The position numbers and the translations under genes are program-made. Of a stretch of DNA of 58,556 bases, positions 8,410 through 17,237 are shown piece by piece. Source of the DNA: VFZP01 sp043730365 (GTDB lineage: Bacteria > Acidobacteriota > Terriglobia > Bryobacterales > Bryobacteraceae); the NCBI GenBank assembly GCA_043730365.1, contig JAYTKJ010000253.1:1-58556 (forward strand), given 5' to 3'. Every line of letters begins with the position of its first letter. Within the stretch, counting starts at the first letter, position 1. The notes beneath the pieces were generated by a model, which ran no database searches, had not been told where the DNA came from, and was given only the letters and a program-made list of their open reading frames with translations.

Positions 8410-11400
8410 GGGTTACGTCCCCGGATTTCCCGGAACTGCCGGCTCGCTACGATCAGATCGATGGCTGTACCAACATGATAGTCGTTTGCCGCCAGCTGTG
8501 CTTGCATCGTGGTGAGCAAGGGTTCGTCGGAAAGCTGCACGGCGCGCCCCAACGAGTAACCCAGCAGCTTCTTGCAGAACTGCCGGAGGAAGGCCGGCCG
8601 GCCCTTGGTCAAGAGATAATCGCGAAGCCCGGCGGCCCCTGCGATCTCGGTCCCATCCTTCAACGAGGCGCGGTCGTTGATCGCACGATTGCCGAAGTCT
8701 TTGTCGCGCCAGCCGCCGATCGCGTCATAGCCCTCGAGCGAATATCCATAGGGATCGATCCGCGCGTGACAGCTGGCGCACCGTGGATCGGAGGTGTGCT
8801 TTTCGGTGAGCTCGCGCATCGAGAGTGTCTGGGTGGATTCGTCGGTTGGCAACTGCGGCACGTCCTTCGGCGGACGCGGCAGCTTGTCGCCCAGCAGCAC
8901 TTCGGCGACCCAGTTGCCGCGTAGGATGGGGCTTGTGCGCGACGCGCCAGACTGTTTTGCCAAAATCGCGGCTTGTCCCAGTATCCCGCCACGCGAATAT
9001 TTCTTCACGCCATCCACTCGCCGCCATTCTGAGCCCGTTACGCCGGGAATGGCATAGTGCCGGGCCAGCGCCTCGTTGAGGAAGGTGTGATCGGAATCGA
9101 GGAGGCTCAGGATCGAGCGGTTGCTGCTGAAAAAATCGGCGAAGAACTGAATGGACTCCTCATACATCGCGCCGCGCAAGCCGCGAAATGTAGGAAAGTG
9201 GCGCTCGCTTTTTTCGTCGAGCGTATCGAAATCGTGGATGTGCAGCCAGGCTGCGCCGAACTCGGTGGCGAGACGGCGGACCCGGCCATCGCGCAGCATG
9301 CGATGCGTCTGCCCTTGCAGGTGCGCTACGCTGCGCAGCTTTCCCGAAATCGCCGCCGTGCGTAACTCGGCATCGGGCTGCGATGACCATAGGAAGTAAC
9401 TCAGGCGGCTGGCGAGCTCATCGTCGCTGACCGGCGTGGCTTGCTTGCCGGGACCGGCGTTCTCGGCGCGATACAGGAATCCCGGCGCCACCAGCACGCG
9501 GGTCAACATCAGCCGGATTGTCTCCTCATGCGGCAACCCCTGCTCGCGCAACTGGCGATACAGGTTTTGCAACTGGCGCTTCTCGGCTTCCGTCAAAGCA
9601 CGCCGGTATGCGCGGTTGGCGAACTCCAGGACTGCCTCGACATGCCGGGGTTCCGTATCGAGAAGATGCTGCCGGAACGCCGACGCGCGAGCGTTGATGG
9701 GTTGGCGCAACGGTTCGAACTTTGAAGGATCGGCATCCTGCGTGGCGAACTGCCAGAGCTGCTCGAAGGCATCCACCAGGGTCAGGGCGTCGCGGCTGAC
9801 GTAGTGCAGCTCATCCCACAAACGATCGAGCTTGGCCTTCTGCTTCGCGTCCAGGAGCAGGCGCTGTAAATGTTGATCTTCGCGATGGAACAGCGTGAGG
9901 GTTACCACTTCATCCACCGGGACGATTTTGGTGTAACAGAGCGAGGCGGGAAACATTTGCCGGAATTCTTCGAGCGCCGCTTCCACTCGTTGGCGCGCCG
10001 CGCTGCGTTCCCTCACCACCACCGGCATGGCATAGGAGACGGTCTGATTGTTCGAACTCCAAAGACCTTTGGCGTCGCCGACGGTGGTCCCAGCCGGCAG
10101 CAGTCCTGAGCGTGGTGCGGGTTTGGAGGTGAGCACCTCAAGCTGCACACTGCCTTCTGCGCCGCTTACCTTGTCGAGGTCGCCTGTTGTGACAAACTCG
10201 CTGCCATCCACCAAGTCAGCCGGTAAGCGCACTTCGAAAACGTGAGGAGCCTTGACGCAGAGGCTCGTCGCGTCGATGGCGGTGCCGTTCGGATGTTTGC
10301 CAAAGAGCGCTGGGTCAAGACCCCACGCCGCAGACTGAGAGCCTTTGGCCCCTGTGGACTCGGGCGCCGTCACGCCCGCGAATAACGGGCCGGCGAGCGA
10401 GGCGAGCTGACGATAGAGTGCGGCGTCGGGACTGACGTTGCTAGAGGGCGGGGCCGGAGCGGTGAGTAGCGTTTGCAAAGCCTCGGCCAACTGCCGCTTC
10501 TCGCTGGCCTCTTCGGCCGCCTGCCAACGCGCCAATAGCGAACCCGTTGGCAGAACCGTGCCACTGCCAGCACCGGCCACAGGCTCAGTGTAGAAGTGCC
10601 AGATTCCCGGGCGGCCTGCACTGTCAGGGTGTGGATTCGCAGTCAACACGCTGCCGGCAACATCGCCAGCCAGTGACCACTGTTGCCGCGGCTCGGCGCC
10701 GGTGGTGGTGAGGCGCAGATCCAGATCCGTCAAGTCGCACGAGTGATTCCGCTCACGTGGGCCGACGAGCACTGAAATGAGATCGCCGGGCTGCACACGC
10801 ACTCGATCAAATGGCCCGATCGCCACCGGCGCCGCGCCGCGCGCTTCTCCCTCCGCCAGCCGTTGCCGTGTGCTGCCCCGGCGCAATTCGACAGACCACA
10901 CCACGCCGTTACCGCACTCGACATGGGCTCGCGTCAAGGTCCCTTCCACGCGCAGAGTGGCGGCCACCGGGCTGCGCCAACCGACGCCGGTGTAGTGAGT
11001 CTCGGAAGGATGGATGGCCACGCCGCGCGGCTTCATGTTGCCGGGCACTCGCACAGCTTGGCCGGAAGAATTGGCGAGCAACATCGCCGCTTTGGGCGAC
11101 CCCCAGCCCTGTACGAAATCATAGGTGCCCGATTTCTCGATCTTGCTCGTGAATAGATCCAGCTTGAAGTCCTTGGAGGTATTCGCGCCGAGATAGTCGA
11201 GCCACGCTTTCGTCGCTTCGGGATCGCCAGAACCTTGTGCGGCGGTGCTGACTCCGGCGGCTGAATTGAGCGACTGGGCCGTGGCCGCGAAGATTCGCCG
11301 GCGCCTCGCGGTTAGCTCGTCGACGAACGCCCGCAAGTCGCGCAGCAGTATCGGCGGCCGTCCCGGGATCGCCAGTTGAGGCGCGCGCCACACCACGAAG

Positions 11401-12560
11401 TCCCCCGCTTGGCCATCGCCGGCATCGTGAGAGGCCAGATAGACAACCACGTCACTCCCCTGCGCCGGGGCCGCCAGCTTGATGCGGAATTCCTGTTGCG
11501 CGACCACCGGGTTCACCGGTTCCATCCACGCCTTGGGGCCGTCGACCTTGCCGATGTGACCCACGCTACTGAATTTCCAAAGGATGTTCTGCCACAACGC
11601 TATCTCCTTCGCCATCCCTTCAATCTCTTCCGGCTTGGCCTTCCGCCATTGGATGCGGAGGCCGTCCAGCAAGGGAGAAGGCCGCGTACCCTGCAGAAGA
11701 TTCATGAGCGCGGCGAGATACTTCGGACTTAGGCCGCGCTCTTTTGCCACGCCTTCAATGCTCCCCTTGAGGCCGGCGTTGCGCAGGGCCAGCGACGCCG
11801 CCAGATACTTTCGCAGGGGCAAACTCCCGCCGCGGTTCTTGTCCAGAGCGATGCCTTGCTGGGTCACGGTCTCGGCTCCCCCTGTCTCGGTGAAGGCGCC
11901 GTAGAAATCGCGAATCTGTGTCAAGAGATCGTCAGTCCAATCGCGGCGCGACGAGGAAGAAGAAAAGCGAATCCCGCTCGGCAACAGTACCGCATGACTG
12001 GCAACGGCCTTGCCCGCATCAAGGTACTTGGTAACGAGTGAGGGTGATATGGAGAGGGCATTGCCGGTGTTCATGAATCCCTCTCCTGCTGCTCCATCCG
12101 CCGGAAACTCCTTGGCCGGATCGAGCGTCGCAACGCCTGTCAAGTCGCGCACCGTGAACGTATACTCGGCATTGTTGAGCCGCCGCAGGACCACCGGGCC
12201 CGGATCGCCGGCCGATGCCTGCGCGGCAGTTTTCAACGCGCCATTCGCCCAAGCGATCAATAGCGCCCGTTCACCCGCGGAGGGTTGAGGCATCACTTTG
12301 GGCGGCATCTCGCCGAGCGAGAGCTGCTCCACGGCCTTCTGCCATACCCTCGGGTCTCGCAGTACTTCGCCGAATGAGGTGAAGCGCTCCAGATTGAGAT
12401 CGCCCGCGTGCGTGGCGGCGGAGTGGCAGACGAGACAGTACTGCTTGAGCAACGGACGGATTTGACGCTCGAATTCGGCCGGCCCGGCTACCGTCGCCTG
12501 GGCGGTGAGCATTGCGAGTATGAACGTTGCGGGCAGTGAGCGGTGGGGAGTGGGCGGCAT
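8406..12560 (-). CDS. DUF1592/DUF1588/DUF1585 planctomycete-type cytochrome c protein, unusually long
   Basis: 1384 residues, against roughly 750-900 for common relatives. A signal peptide (about 1-25) precedes a PSCyt1-like haem domain with C42LVCH46. A DUF1587-like segment follows (about 105-180, with VVLRRLNNAEYTFTVRDLTGV). The C-terminal third holds the DUF1595/1592/1588/1585 blocks: RRALTEAEKRQL, SDDELASRLSYFLWSSQPD, FLNEALARHYAIPGV, the second haem motif C1261ASCH1265, and a DUF1585 end. About 700 residues lie between these two conserved parts; some may be a carbohydrate-binding (CBM-like) module, but I cannot assign it. The protein is probably periplasmic and may accept electrons for its Tat-exported partner. 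There is no strong Shine-Dalgarno before the ATG. Confidence 0.88.
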   Translation of the reverse strand: MPPTPHRSLPATFILAMLTAQATVAGPAEFERQIRPLLKQYCLVCHSAATHAGDLNLERFTSFGEVLRDPRVWQKAVEQLSLGEMPPKVMPQPSAGERALLIAWANGALKTAAQASAGDPGPVVLRRLNNAEYTFTVRDLTGVATLDPAKEFPADGAAGEGFMNTGNALSISPSLVTKYLDAGKAVASHAVLLPSGIRFSSSSSRRDWTDDLLTQIRDFYGAFTETGGAETVTQQGIALDKNRGGSLPLRKYLAASLALRNAGLKGSIEGVAKERGLSPKYLAALMNLLQGTRPSPLLDGLRIQWRKAKPEEIEGMAKEIALWQNILWKFSSVGHIGKVDGPKAWMEPVNPVVAQQEFRIKLAAPAQGSDVVVYLASHDAGDGQAGDFVVWRAPQLAIPGRPPILLRDLRAFVDELTARRRRIFAATAQSLNSAAGVSTAAQGSGDPEATKAWLDYLGANTSKDFKLDLFTSKIEKSGTYDFVQGWGSPKAAMLLANSSGQAVRVPGNMKPRGVAIHPSETHYTGVGWRSPVAATLRVEGTLTRAHVECGNGVVWSVELRRGSTRQRLAEGEARGAAPVAIGPFDRVRVQPGDLISVLVGPRERNHSCDLTDLDLRLTTTGAEPRQQWSLAGDVAGSVLTANPHPDSAGRPGIWHFYTEPVAGAGSGTVLPTGSLLARWQAAEEASEKRQLAEALQTLLTAPAPPSSNVSPDAALYRQLASLAGPLFAGVTAPESTGAKGSQSAAWGLDPALFGKHPNGTAIDATSLCVKAPHVFEVRLPADLVDGSEFVTTGDLDKVSGAEGSVQLEVLTSKPAPRSGLLPAGTTVGDAKGLWSSNNQTVSYAMPVVVRERSAARQRVEAALEEFRQMFPASLCYTKIVPVDEVVTLTLFHREDQHLQRLLLDAKQKAKLDRLWDELHYVSRDALTLVDAFEQLWQFATQDADPSKFEPLRQPINARASAFRQHLLDTEPRHVEAVLEFANRAYRRALTEAEKRQLQNLYRQLREQGLPHEETIRLMLTRVLVAPGFLYRAENAGPGKQATPVSDDELASRLSYFLWSSQPDAELRTAAISGKLRSVAHLQGQTHRMLRDGRVRRLATEFGAAWLHIHDFDTLDEKSERHFPTFRGLRGAMYEESIQFFADFFSSNRSILSLLDSDHTFLNEALARHYAIPGVTGSEWRRVDGVKKYSRGGILGQAAILAKQSGASRTSPILRGNWVAEVLLGDKLPRPPKDVPQLPTDESTQTLSMRELTEKHTSDPRCASCHARIDPYGYSLEGYDAIGGWRDKDFGNRAINDRASLKDGTEIAGAAGLRDYLLTKGRPAFLRQFCKKLLGYSLGRAVQLSDEPLLTTMQAQLAANDYHVGTAIDLIVASRQFREIRGRNP

Positions 12561-12687
12561 GGTTTCTCGCTTTCACATTATGTTACGCGCGGACTCCGGT
12601 TGCAAAGTGAGGGCCGGAATCGTGGCAGCTAAGTCGCTTCGTTCCAACCTCCAAAAACTTATTCATACGCCGGAATCGTACTCCAGG

Positions 12688-12693
12688 TATGCT
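12688..12693 (+). promoter_or_regulatory. Possible -10 element upstream of groEL
   Basis: TATGCT lies 67 nt before the groEL start, with no good -35 at the right spacing. I see no CIRCE-type inverted repeat in the 200-bp gap 12561-12760, so heat-shock control by HrcA is not supported here. Confidence 0.3.
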
Positions 12694-12760
12694 AGGTGCG
12701 GCGGTTGCCCCGTCCACAAAGAGCACCGGCCAGTCCAAATCGACCAACAAGGAACCTTCC

Positions 12761-14347
12761 ATGGCAAAGCAGATTATATATAGTGACCAGTCCCGCCAAG
12801 CGATCTTGCGCGGCGTCAACCAACTCGCGGAGGCGGTTAAAGTCACGCTCGGCCCCAAGGGGCGAAACGTCGTTTTGGAGAAGAAATTCGGTGGGCCGAC
12901 GATCACCAAGGACGGGGTGACGGTTGCTAAAGAAATCGAGTTGAAGGATCCGCTGGAGAATCTGGGCGCTCAGATGGTGCGGGAAGTGGCATCCAAGACC
13001 TCCGACGTTGCCGGCGATGGCACCACCACGGCCACGATTCTGGCCCAGGCGATTTTCCGCGAAGGCGTCAAAGCGGTGACGGCCGGCGCCAATCCGATGG
13101 CTCTCAAACGCGGCATCGAAAAGGCCGTTGAAGTGGCCGTGGAAGAGCTGAAGAAGCTTTCCAAGCCGGTGTCAGGCGACATGATCGCCCAGGTCGGCCG
13201 GATTTCGGCGAATAGCGATGCCACCATCGGCGACGTCATCGCCGAAGCGATGAAGAAGGTGGGCAAGGACGGTGTGATCACGGTCGAAGAATCCAAAACC
13301 ATGACCACCGAACTGGCCACCGTGGATGGGATGCAGTTTGATCGTGGCTATCTCTCGCCGTACTTTGTCAGCGACCCCGAGCGCATGGAATGCGTCCTCG
13401 AAGACCCCTACATCCTGATTCACGAAAAGAAGATCAGCAGTATGAAGGATGTGCTGCCCTTGCTCGAGCAGGTTGCCCGCGCGGGCAAGCCGCTCCTGGT
13501 GATCTCAGAGGATGTGGAGGGCGAGGCTTTGGCCACCTTCGTCGTCAACAAGCTGCGGGGCACGCTCACGGTGTGCGCCGTGAAAGCGCCTGGCTTCGGG
13601 GACCGCCGCAAGGCCATGATGGAAGACATCTCCATCCTGACGGGCGGCAAGGCTCTGATGGAAGAGACCGGTATCAAGCTGGAAAGTGTTCAATTGGAGG
13701 ATCTGGGCCGGGCCAAGCGCGTCACCGTGGATAAGGACAACACCACCATCATCGACGGTGGCGGGGAAACCAAGAACATTGAGGGCCGGATCAAGCAACT
13801 CCGAAACCAGGTTGAAGAGACGACGTCAGACTACGATCGCGAGAAATTGCAGGAGCGGTTGGCCAAGCTGGCGGGCGGGGTGGCGATCATCAAAGTGGGC
13901 GCCGCCACCGAGACCGAGATGAAAGAGAAAAAGGCGCGGGTTGAGGACGCTTTGCACGCCACTCGCGCCGCGGTTGAGGAGGGCATCGTGCCCGGTGGCG
14001 GCGTAGCGCTGCTGCGCGCTTCGATCGCGCTCGGTAAGCTCAAGCTCGGAGACGACGAGCAGTTTGGCGTCGACATTGTGCGGCGGGCTTGCGAGGAGCC
14101 GGTCCGGCAGATCGTGGCCAATTGCGGGACCGAGGGCTCCGTGGTTGCCGAGAAGTTACGAGACCACAAAGACCCGAACTACGGCTTCAACGCTTCCACC
14201 GAAACGTACGAAGATCTGGTGAAGGCCGGCGTGATCGATCCCACGAAAGTAACTCGTACCGCTCTCCAGAATGCCGCTTCCATCGCCTCTCTTATGCTGA
14301 CGACCGAGGCCGTGATCTGCGGGGTTGTCGAAGAGGCGAGTAACTAG
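12761..14347 (+). CDS. groEL: 60-kDa chaperonin GroEL, no groES next to it
   Basis: 528 residues. Family signatures are intact: TLGPKGRNVVLEKKFGGPTITKDG near the N-terminus, the nucleotide-binding GDGTTTATILAQ (about 86-97), and AAVEEGIVPGGGVALLRA (about 405-420). The start MAKQI at 12761 has AAGGA about 8 nt upstream; a 24-codon extension to 12689 is not chaperonin-like. Two features are unusual: no groES precedes it, and the C-terminus stops at VEEASN without the Gly-Gly-Met tail of E. coli GroEL. Both suit a second, specialised groEL copy, with the main groESL elsewhere in the genome. Confidence 0.95.
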   Translation: MAKQIIYSDQSRQAILRGVNQLAEAVKVTLGPKGRNVVLEKKFGGPTITKDGVTVAKEIELKDPLENLGAQMVREVASKTSDVAGDGTTTATILAQAIFREGVKAVTAGANPMALKRGIEKAVEVAVEELKKLSKPVSGDMIAQVGRISANSDATIGDVIAEAMKKVGKDGVITVEESKTMTTELATVDGMQFDRGYLSPYFVSDPERMECVLEDPYILIHEKKISSMKDVLPLLEQVARAGKPLLVISEDVEGEALATFVVNKLRGTLTVCAVKAPGFGDRRKAMMEDISILTGGKALMEETGIKLESVQLEDLGRAKRVTVDKDNTTIIDGGGETKNIEGRIKQLRNQVEETTSDYDREKLQERLAKLAGGVAIIKVGAATETEMKEKKARVEDALHATRAAVEEGIVPGGGVALLRASIALGKLKLGDDEQFGVDIVRRACEEPVRQIVANCGTEGSVVAEKLRDHKDPNYGFNASTETYEDLVKAGVIDPTKVTRTALQNAASIASLMLTTEAVICGVVEEASN

Positions 14348-14538
14348 TGAGTGGCGCCGCGCTGGGGATGTTCTCTGCCCGTTGTCCGCACTGCCGGTCC
14401 ATCGAGTTTAGACGCGTAGGCTCTCGAAACGCTATTGAGAGGGCCTTCCACTGGCTTGTCCAGCCCTATCGGTGCGCCCTCTGCGGGCGCCACTTTTTCC
14501 TCTTCCGATGGCAAGCTCCTGTCGGCGGTACGGCGTAA
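14347..14538 (+). CDS. Small zinc-ribbon protein
   Basis: 63 residues from GTG at 14347, which overlaps the last base of the groEL stop codon; an in-frame ATG at 14368 would give 56. Two knuckles, CPHC and CALC, flank a basic helix-like segment, as expected for one zinc ribbon. The final residues are not conserved in appearance. Length and motif resemble small acidobacterial zinc-ribbon proteins seen as hypothetical genes. It may be translationally coupled to groEL, but no function can be stated. Confidence 0.55.
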   Translation: MSGAALGMFSARCPHCRSIEFRRVGSRNAIERAFHWLVQPYRCALCGRHFFLFRWQAPVGGTA

Positions 14539-14541
14539 CCG

Positions 14542-16095
14542 CTACTTCAGCCCGAATAGATTCGGGTCACGCACGCGCCGGAACGTGAAGCGCGCCGGAT
14601 TCACCGCCGTCGCGCCGGGAGTATCGACCGGTACGATTTCGGCCGCCACCGGCTCATAGGCGGCGCGCGGCGCGATGGTGCCCTTCGCCGTCAAAATCTT
14701 CATGCGCTCGGGATAAATGCCCACGCTCACCAGTTGATGAATGCTGTTAGGGCTGGTGCGCCGCGTGGTGAGCAGCACGACGTTGGGCAGGTCGCGTGTG
14801 GAACCCTCAGCTTCGATTACGGCCGCCAATCCCAGCCCGTGATAGCGCCCGCCTCCATGACGCACGGCGGTTTCGATATAGTTGCCGTCGTGCAGCGATT
14901 TGACTCGGCCGCGCACGCGCACGGGCTTGCCGTGCATGTTGTCGGTTTTCCCGCCCACCGGCATTTCGAATGCCCCGCCGATGCCCGCCTTCACCGCTGC
15001 CTGCACGGCGGCTGGGTCGGCGATTACAACTACCCAGCCCTTCGCCTTCTGCACGATGAGTTGCTCGAGGAGGAACGTCGAGTCTCCCGCCGAGCCGCCG
15101 CCGATGTTGTCGCCAGTATCGAAGAGCGCCACGGGGAAGCGCGTCGCGGTCATGGCTTCCTTTACCGCTTGCGCGGCGTCAGGTAGACGCAGCCGGATGC
15201 GATCGCGCAGGCCCCAGAGAATGTCAGCGATACGGTTGGCTTCGCGCTCGGCCAACGCCGGGTCGTTGTCCGTGGTCACAATCACCGCGGGCCCGACGTA
15301 CGGCACGTCGCCGTACTGATAGCCACCCGGCGCGCTCGCTGCTAGTATTTTGGGGTTCGATTTTTCCAGCGCTACGGTTGCGTCCGTTACGATCTTGTAC
15401 GGTTCGGCGTAGGTGTTTTGGAAAATGATGTTGAACAGCATCGGTCGATGGGCCACGTACTGCACTGGCTTCACTTCCCCACGCAGCACGCGTCCCATCA
15501 GGCGCGCCGCCTGCATGCCCCGGTCTTTGGTGTCCAGGTGTGGATTCTGTTTGTAGGTGATCAACGCGGTGCTCAGGCGCACGATCTCCGGCGAGACATT
15601 CGCGTGATAGTCATGCGTGACGATAATCGGGAATGCCGGTCCGAAATGCGCGCGTAGGCGACGCACGGTCTCCTCGTCACCATGCGGGTGGCTGTCCACC
15701 ACCATTGCTCCGTGCAGCGCCAGGAGCAGCCCGTCGAGCTTCGGCGCGGCTTTCAACTTGGTGAGCAGCCGCGCGAAAATCGTGTTGTAGCATTCGTCGG
15801 TAAGCGGACCCTTGGGCGTCGCGTTGGCGTGGAGCGTCGGGTAGATATCAATCCCAGCCTCGCGCGCGCCCACGATGTAGCCGGCCACCTCCGTGCTAGA
15901 ACGTTCCCAGCGGGCCAGCAGTTCGCCGTCGCCGGGTTTGGGCTCCTCAATACTGTAGTCTGCCATCGTCGTCTTGGCCGGGTTGAACGAGTTTGACTCG
16001 TGCATGAAGCCGGCAATCGCCACCAGCGGCTTTCTTTGCTGCGCCGTTGCCGAAATCGAAAGCGCGATCAACAGGAGCGGGACTGTGTATCTCAT
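14542..16095 (-). CDS. M81 family (MlrC-like) metallopeptidase
   Basis: About 517 residues with a signal peptide (MRYTVPLLLIALSISATAQQ), so secreted or periplasmic. The body matches the M81/DUF1485 N-terminal domain plus MlrC C-terminal domain: VAIAGFMHESNSFNPAKT, LLLALHGAMVVDSHPHGDEE, IVTHDYHANVSPE and FDTGDNIGGGSAGDSTFLL. The D/H residues in these segments are the expected zinc ligands. MlrC cleaves linearised microcystin, but most relatives are not tied to that toxin; a general peptidase or amidase role is more likely. ATG 16095 is used. In-frame GTG at 16098 sits exactly 6 nt after a TATACT hexamer and may be the real leaderless start. Confidence 0.87.
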   Translation of the reverse strand: MRYTVPLLLIALSISATAQQRKPLVAIAGFMHESNSFNPAKTTMADYSIEEPKPGDGELLARWERSSTEVAGYIVGAREAGIDIYPTLHANATPKGPLTDECYNTIFARLLTKLKAAPKLDGLLLALHGAMVVDSHPHGDEETVRRLRAHFGPAFPIIVTHDYHANVSPEIVRLSTALITYKQNPHLDTKDRGMQAARLMGRVLRGEVKPVQYVAHRPMLFNIIFQNTYAEPYKIVTDATVALEKSNPKILAASAPGGYQYGDVPYVGPAVIVTTDNDPALAEREANRIADILWGLRDRIRLRLPDAAQAVKEAMTATRFPVALFDTGDNIGGGSAGDSTFLLEQLIVQKAKGWVVVIADPAAVQAAVKAGIGGAFEMPVGGKTDNMHGKPVRVRGRVKSLHDGNYIETAVRHGGGRYHGLGLAAVIEAEGSTRDLPNVVLLTTRRTSPNSIHQLVSVGIYPERMKILTAKGTIAPRAAYEPVAAEIVPVDTPGATAVNPARFTFRRVRDPNLFGLK

Positions 16096-16104
16096 CACCA
16101 AGTG

Positions 16105-16110
16105 AGTATA
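16105..16110 (-). promoter_or_regulatory. Start-proximal -10 (TATACT) for the M81 gene
   Basis: TATACT ends 6 nt before GTG 16098 and 9 nt before ATG 16095. There is no Shine-Dalgarno, so the transcript is probably leaderless or nearly so. It faces the divergent TATGTT of the TPR gene about 40 bp away. Confidence 0.5.
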
Positions 16111-16150
16111 TTATGTTCAAGCCCCGGCCCCGCTGAAGGGCTCAAGGCGC

Positions 16151-16156
16151 TATGTT
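16151..16156 (+). promoter_or_regulatory. Start-proximal -10 (TATGTT) for the TPR gene
   Basis: TATGTT lies 7 nt before ATG 16164. The alternative ATG at 16152 is inside this hexamer, so if the hexamer is the promoter then 16164 is the start. Confidence 0.4.
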
Positions 16157-16163
16157 GGAAAAG

Positions 16164-17237
16164 ATGATTGTCACTGCCTGCCTGATCTTCTGCCTGCTCA
16201 GCCAAGCCGTGGACCCGGGTGTCTCCGGGCACGTCAGGGCCGGGCTCGCCGCGCGCGAGGCGGGTCGTCTGGACGAAGCCGCGCGGGAACTCGGCGCCGC
16301 CGCCAAACTCGCCCCATCGGTCGCCGAGATTCACTTGAATCTTGGGTTGGTGCATCATCAGCAGAAAAACTGGAAGGGCGCCGTGGACGAACTACTCGCT
16401 GCCTTGAGTCTCAAGCAGGAACTGAAGGGCGTCAGGGATTTGCTCGGCTTCGACTATCTCATGCTGGGCGTGCTTCCCGAAGCGCAGGCCTATTTGGAAG
16501 CCGCCTTGGCGGAGAACGCCGTCAATCCGGACGCGCAGTTTTGGCTGGGGCTCGTTTACCTGGATCAAGGTGACTACCGGAGAGCGATCACTCGTCTGGA
16601 AGAAGCGCGCCAATCGAAACCCAAGGACCTTGACTTGCTCTTCTATCTTGGCCGAGCCTACGATAAAGCTGCGACAGCGGTTCGGCAGGAGTTGTTACTT
16701 GTTGGTCCGGAATCGGCCCGCGCTCGCATGGCGACCGCGGAATACGCGGCCTTCAATGGACACACCGAGAAAGCCATCGCCGAGTATCGGGCTGTGGCCG
16801 CGCTCGCGCCCACGATGCCTGGCATTCAGTCTGCCATCGCCGAACTGCACGCCAACACCGGCGACTACAGCAAGGCCGAGGAATTCTACCGCCAGGAACT
16901 GGCCATCGCACCCCAGAACTCGCGCATCAATCATCGGTACGGCTTAGTGCTGCTCCAGTTGGGCCGCCGGAAGGAAGCCCTCGCCTACTTCGACAGAGCC
17001 GTTACGCTTGACGCCTCATTACTTGACGCGCACTTGGAATTGGCCAAGGCGCTCATTGCCGAGAACGATTTGCCCCGCGCCGCAGCCAAGCTGAAGTTGA
17101 TTCTCGATGGCGATCCTCCGCTCGATTTGAAACGCGCCGCACACTACCAGCTGGCGCTACTCGAGCGGAAGCGAGGGAATGCCGCGGAGGCGGCCCGCCA
17201 CCTCCGCGTGTTTGAAGCGTTGAAGAAAGAGCAGTAA
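16164..17237 (+). CDS. Exported tetratricopeptide-repeat protein
   Basis: 357 residues from ATG 16164, or 361 from ATG 16152. A short signal peptide (MIVTACLIFCLLSQA) is followed by about nine TPR units; examples are AAKLAPSVAEIHLNLGLVHHQQKNW, NAVNPDAQFWLGLVYLDQGDYRRAI and ALAYFDRAVTLDASLLDAHLELAKAL. TPR superhelices bind proteins or peptides, so it is likely a periplasmic scaffold. It lies between the M81 peptidase (divergent) and an Oar-like receptor whose stop codon it abuts. No enzyme domain is visible. Confidence 0.8.
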   Translation: MIVTACLIFCLLSQAVDPGVSGHVRAGLAAREAGRLDEAARELGAAAKLAPSVAEIHLNLGLVHHQQKNWKGAVDELLAALSLKQELKGVRDLLGFDYLMLGVLPEAQAYLEAALAENAVNPDAQFWLGLVYLDQGDYRRAITRLEEARQSKPKDLDLLFYLGRAYDKAATAVRQELLLVGPESARARMATAEYAAFNGHTEKAIAEYRAVAALAPTMPGIQSAIAELHANTGDYSKAEEFYRQELAIAPQNSRINHRYGLVLLQLGRRKEALAYFDRAVTLDASLLDAHLELAKALIAENDLPRAAAKLKLILDGDPPLDLKRAAHYQLALLERKRGNAAEAARHLRVFEALKKEQ

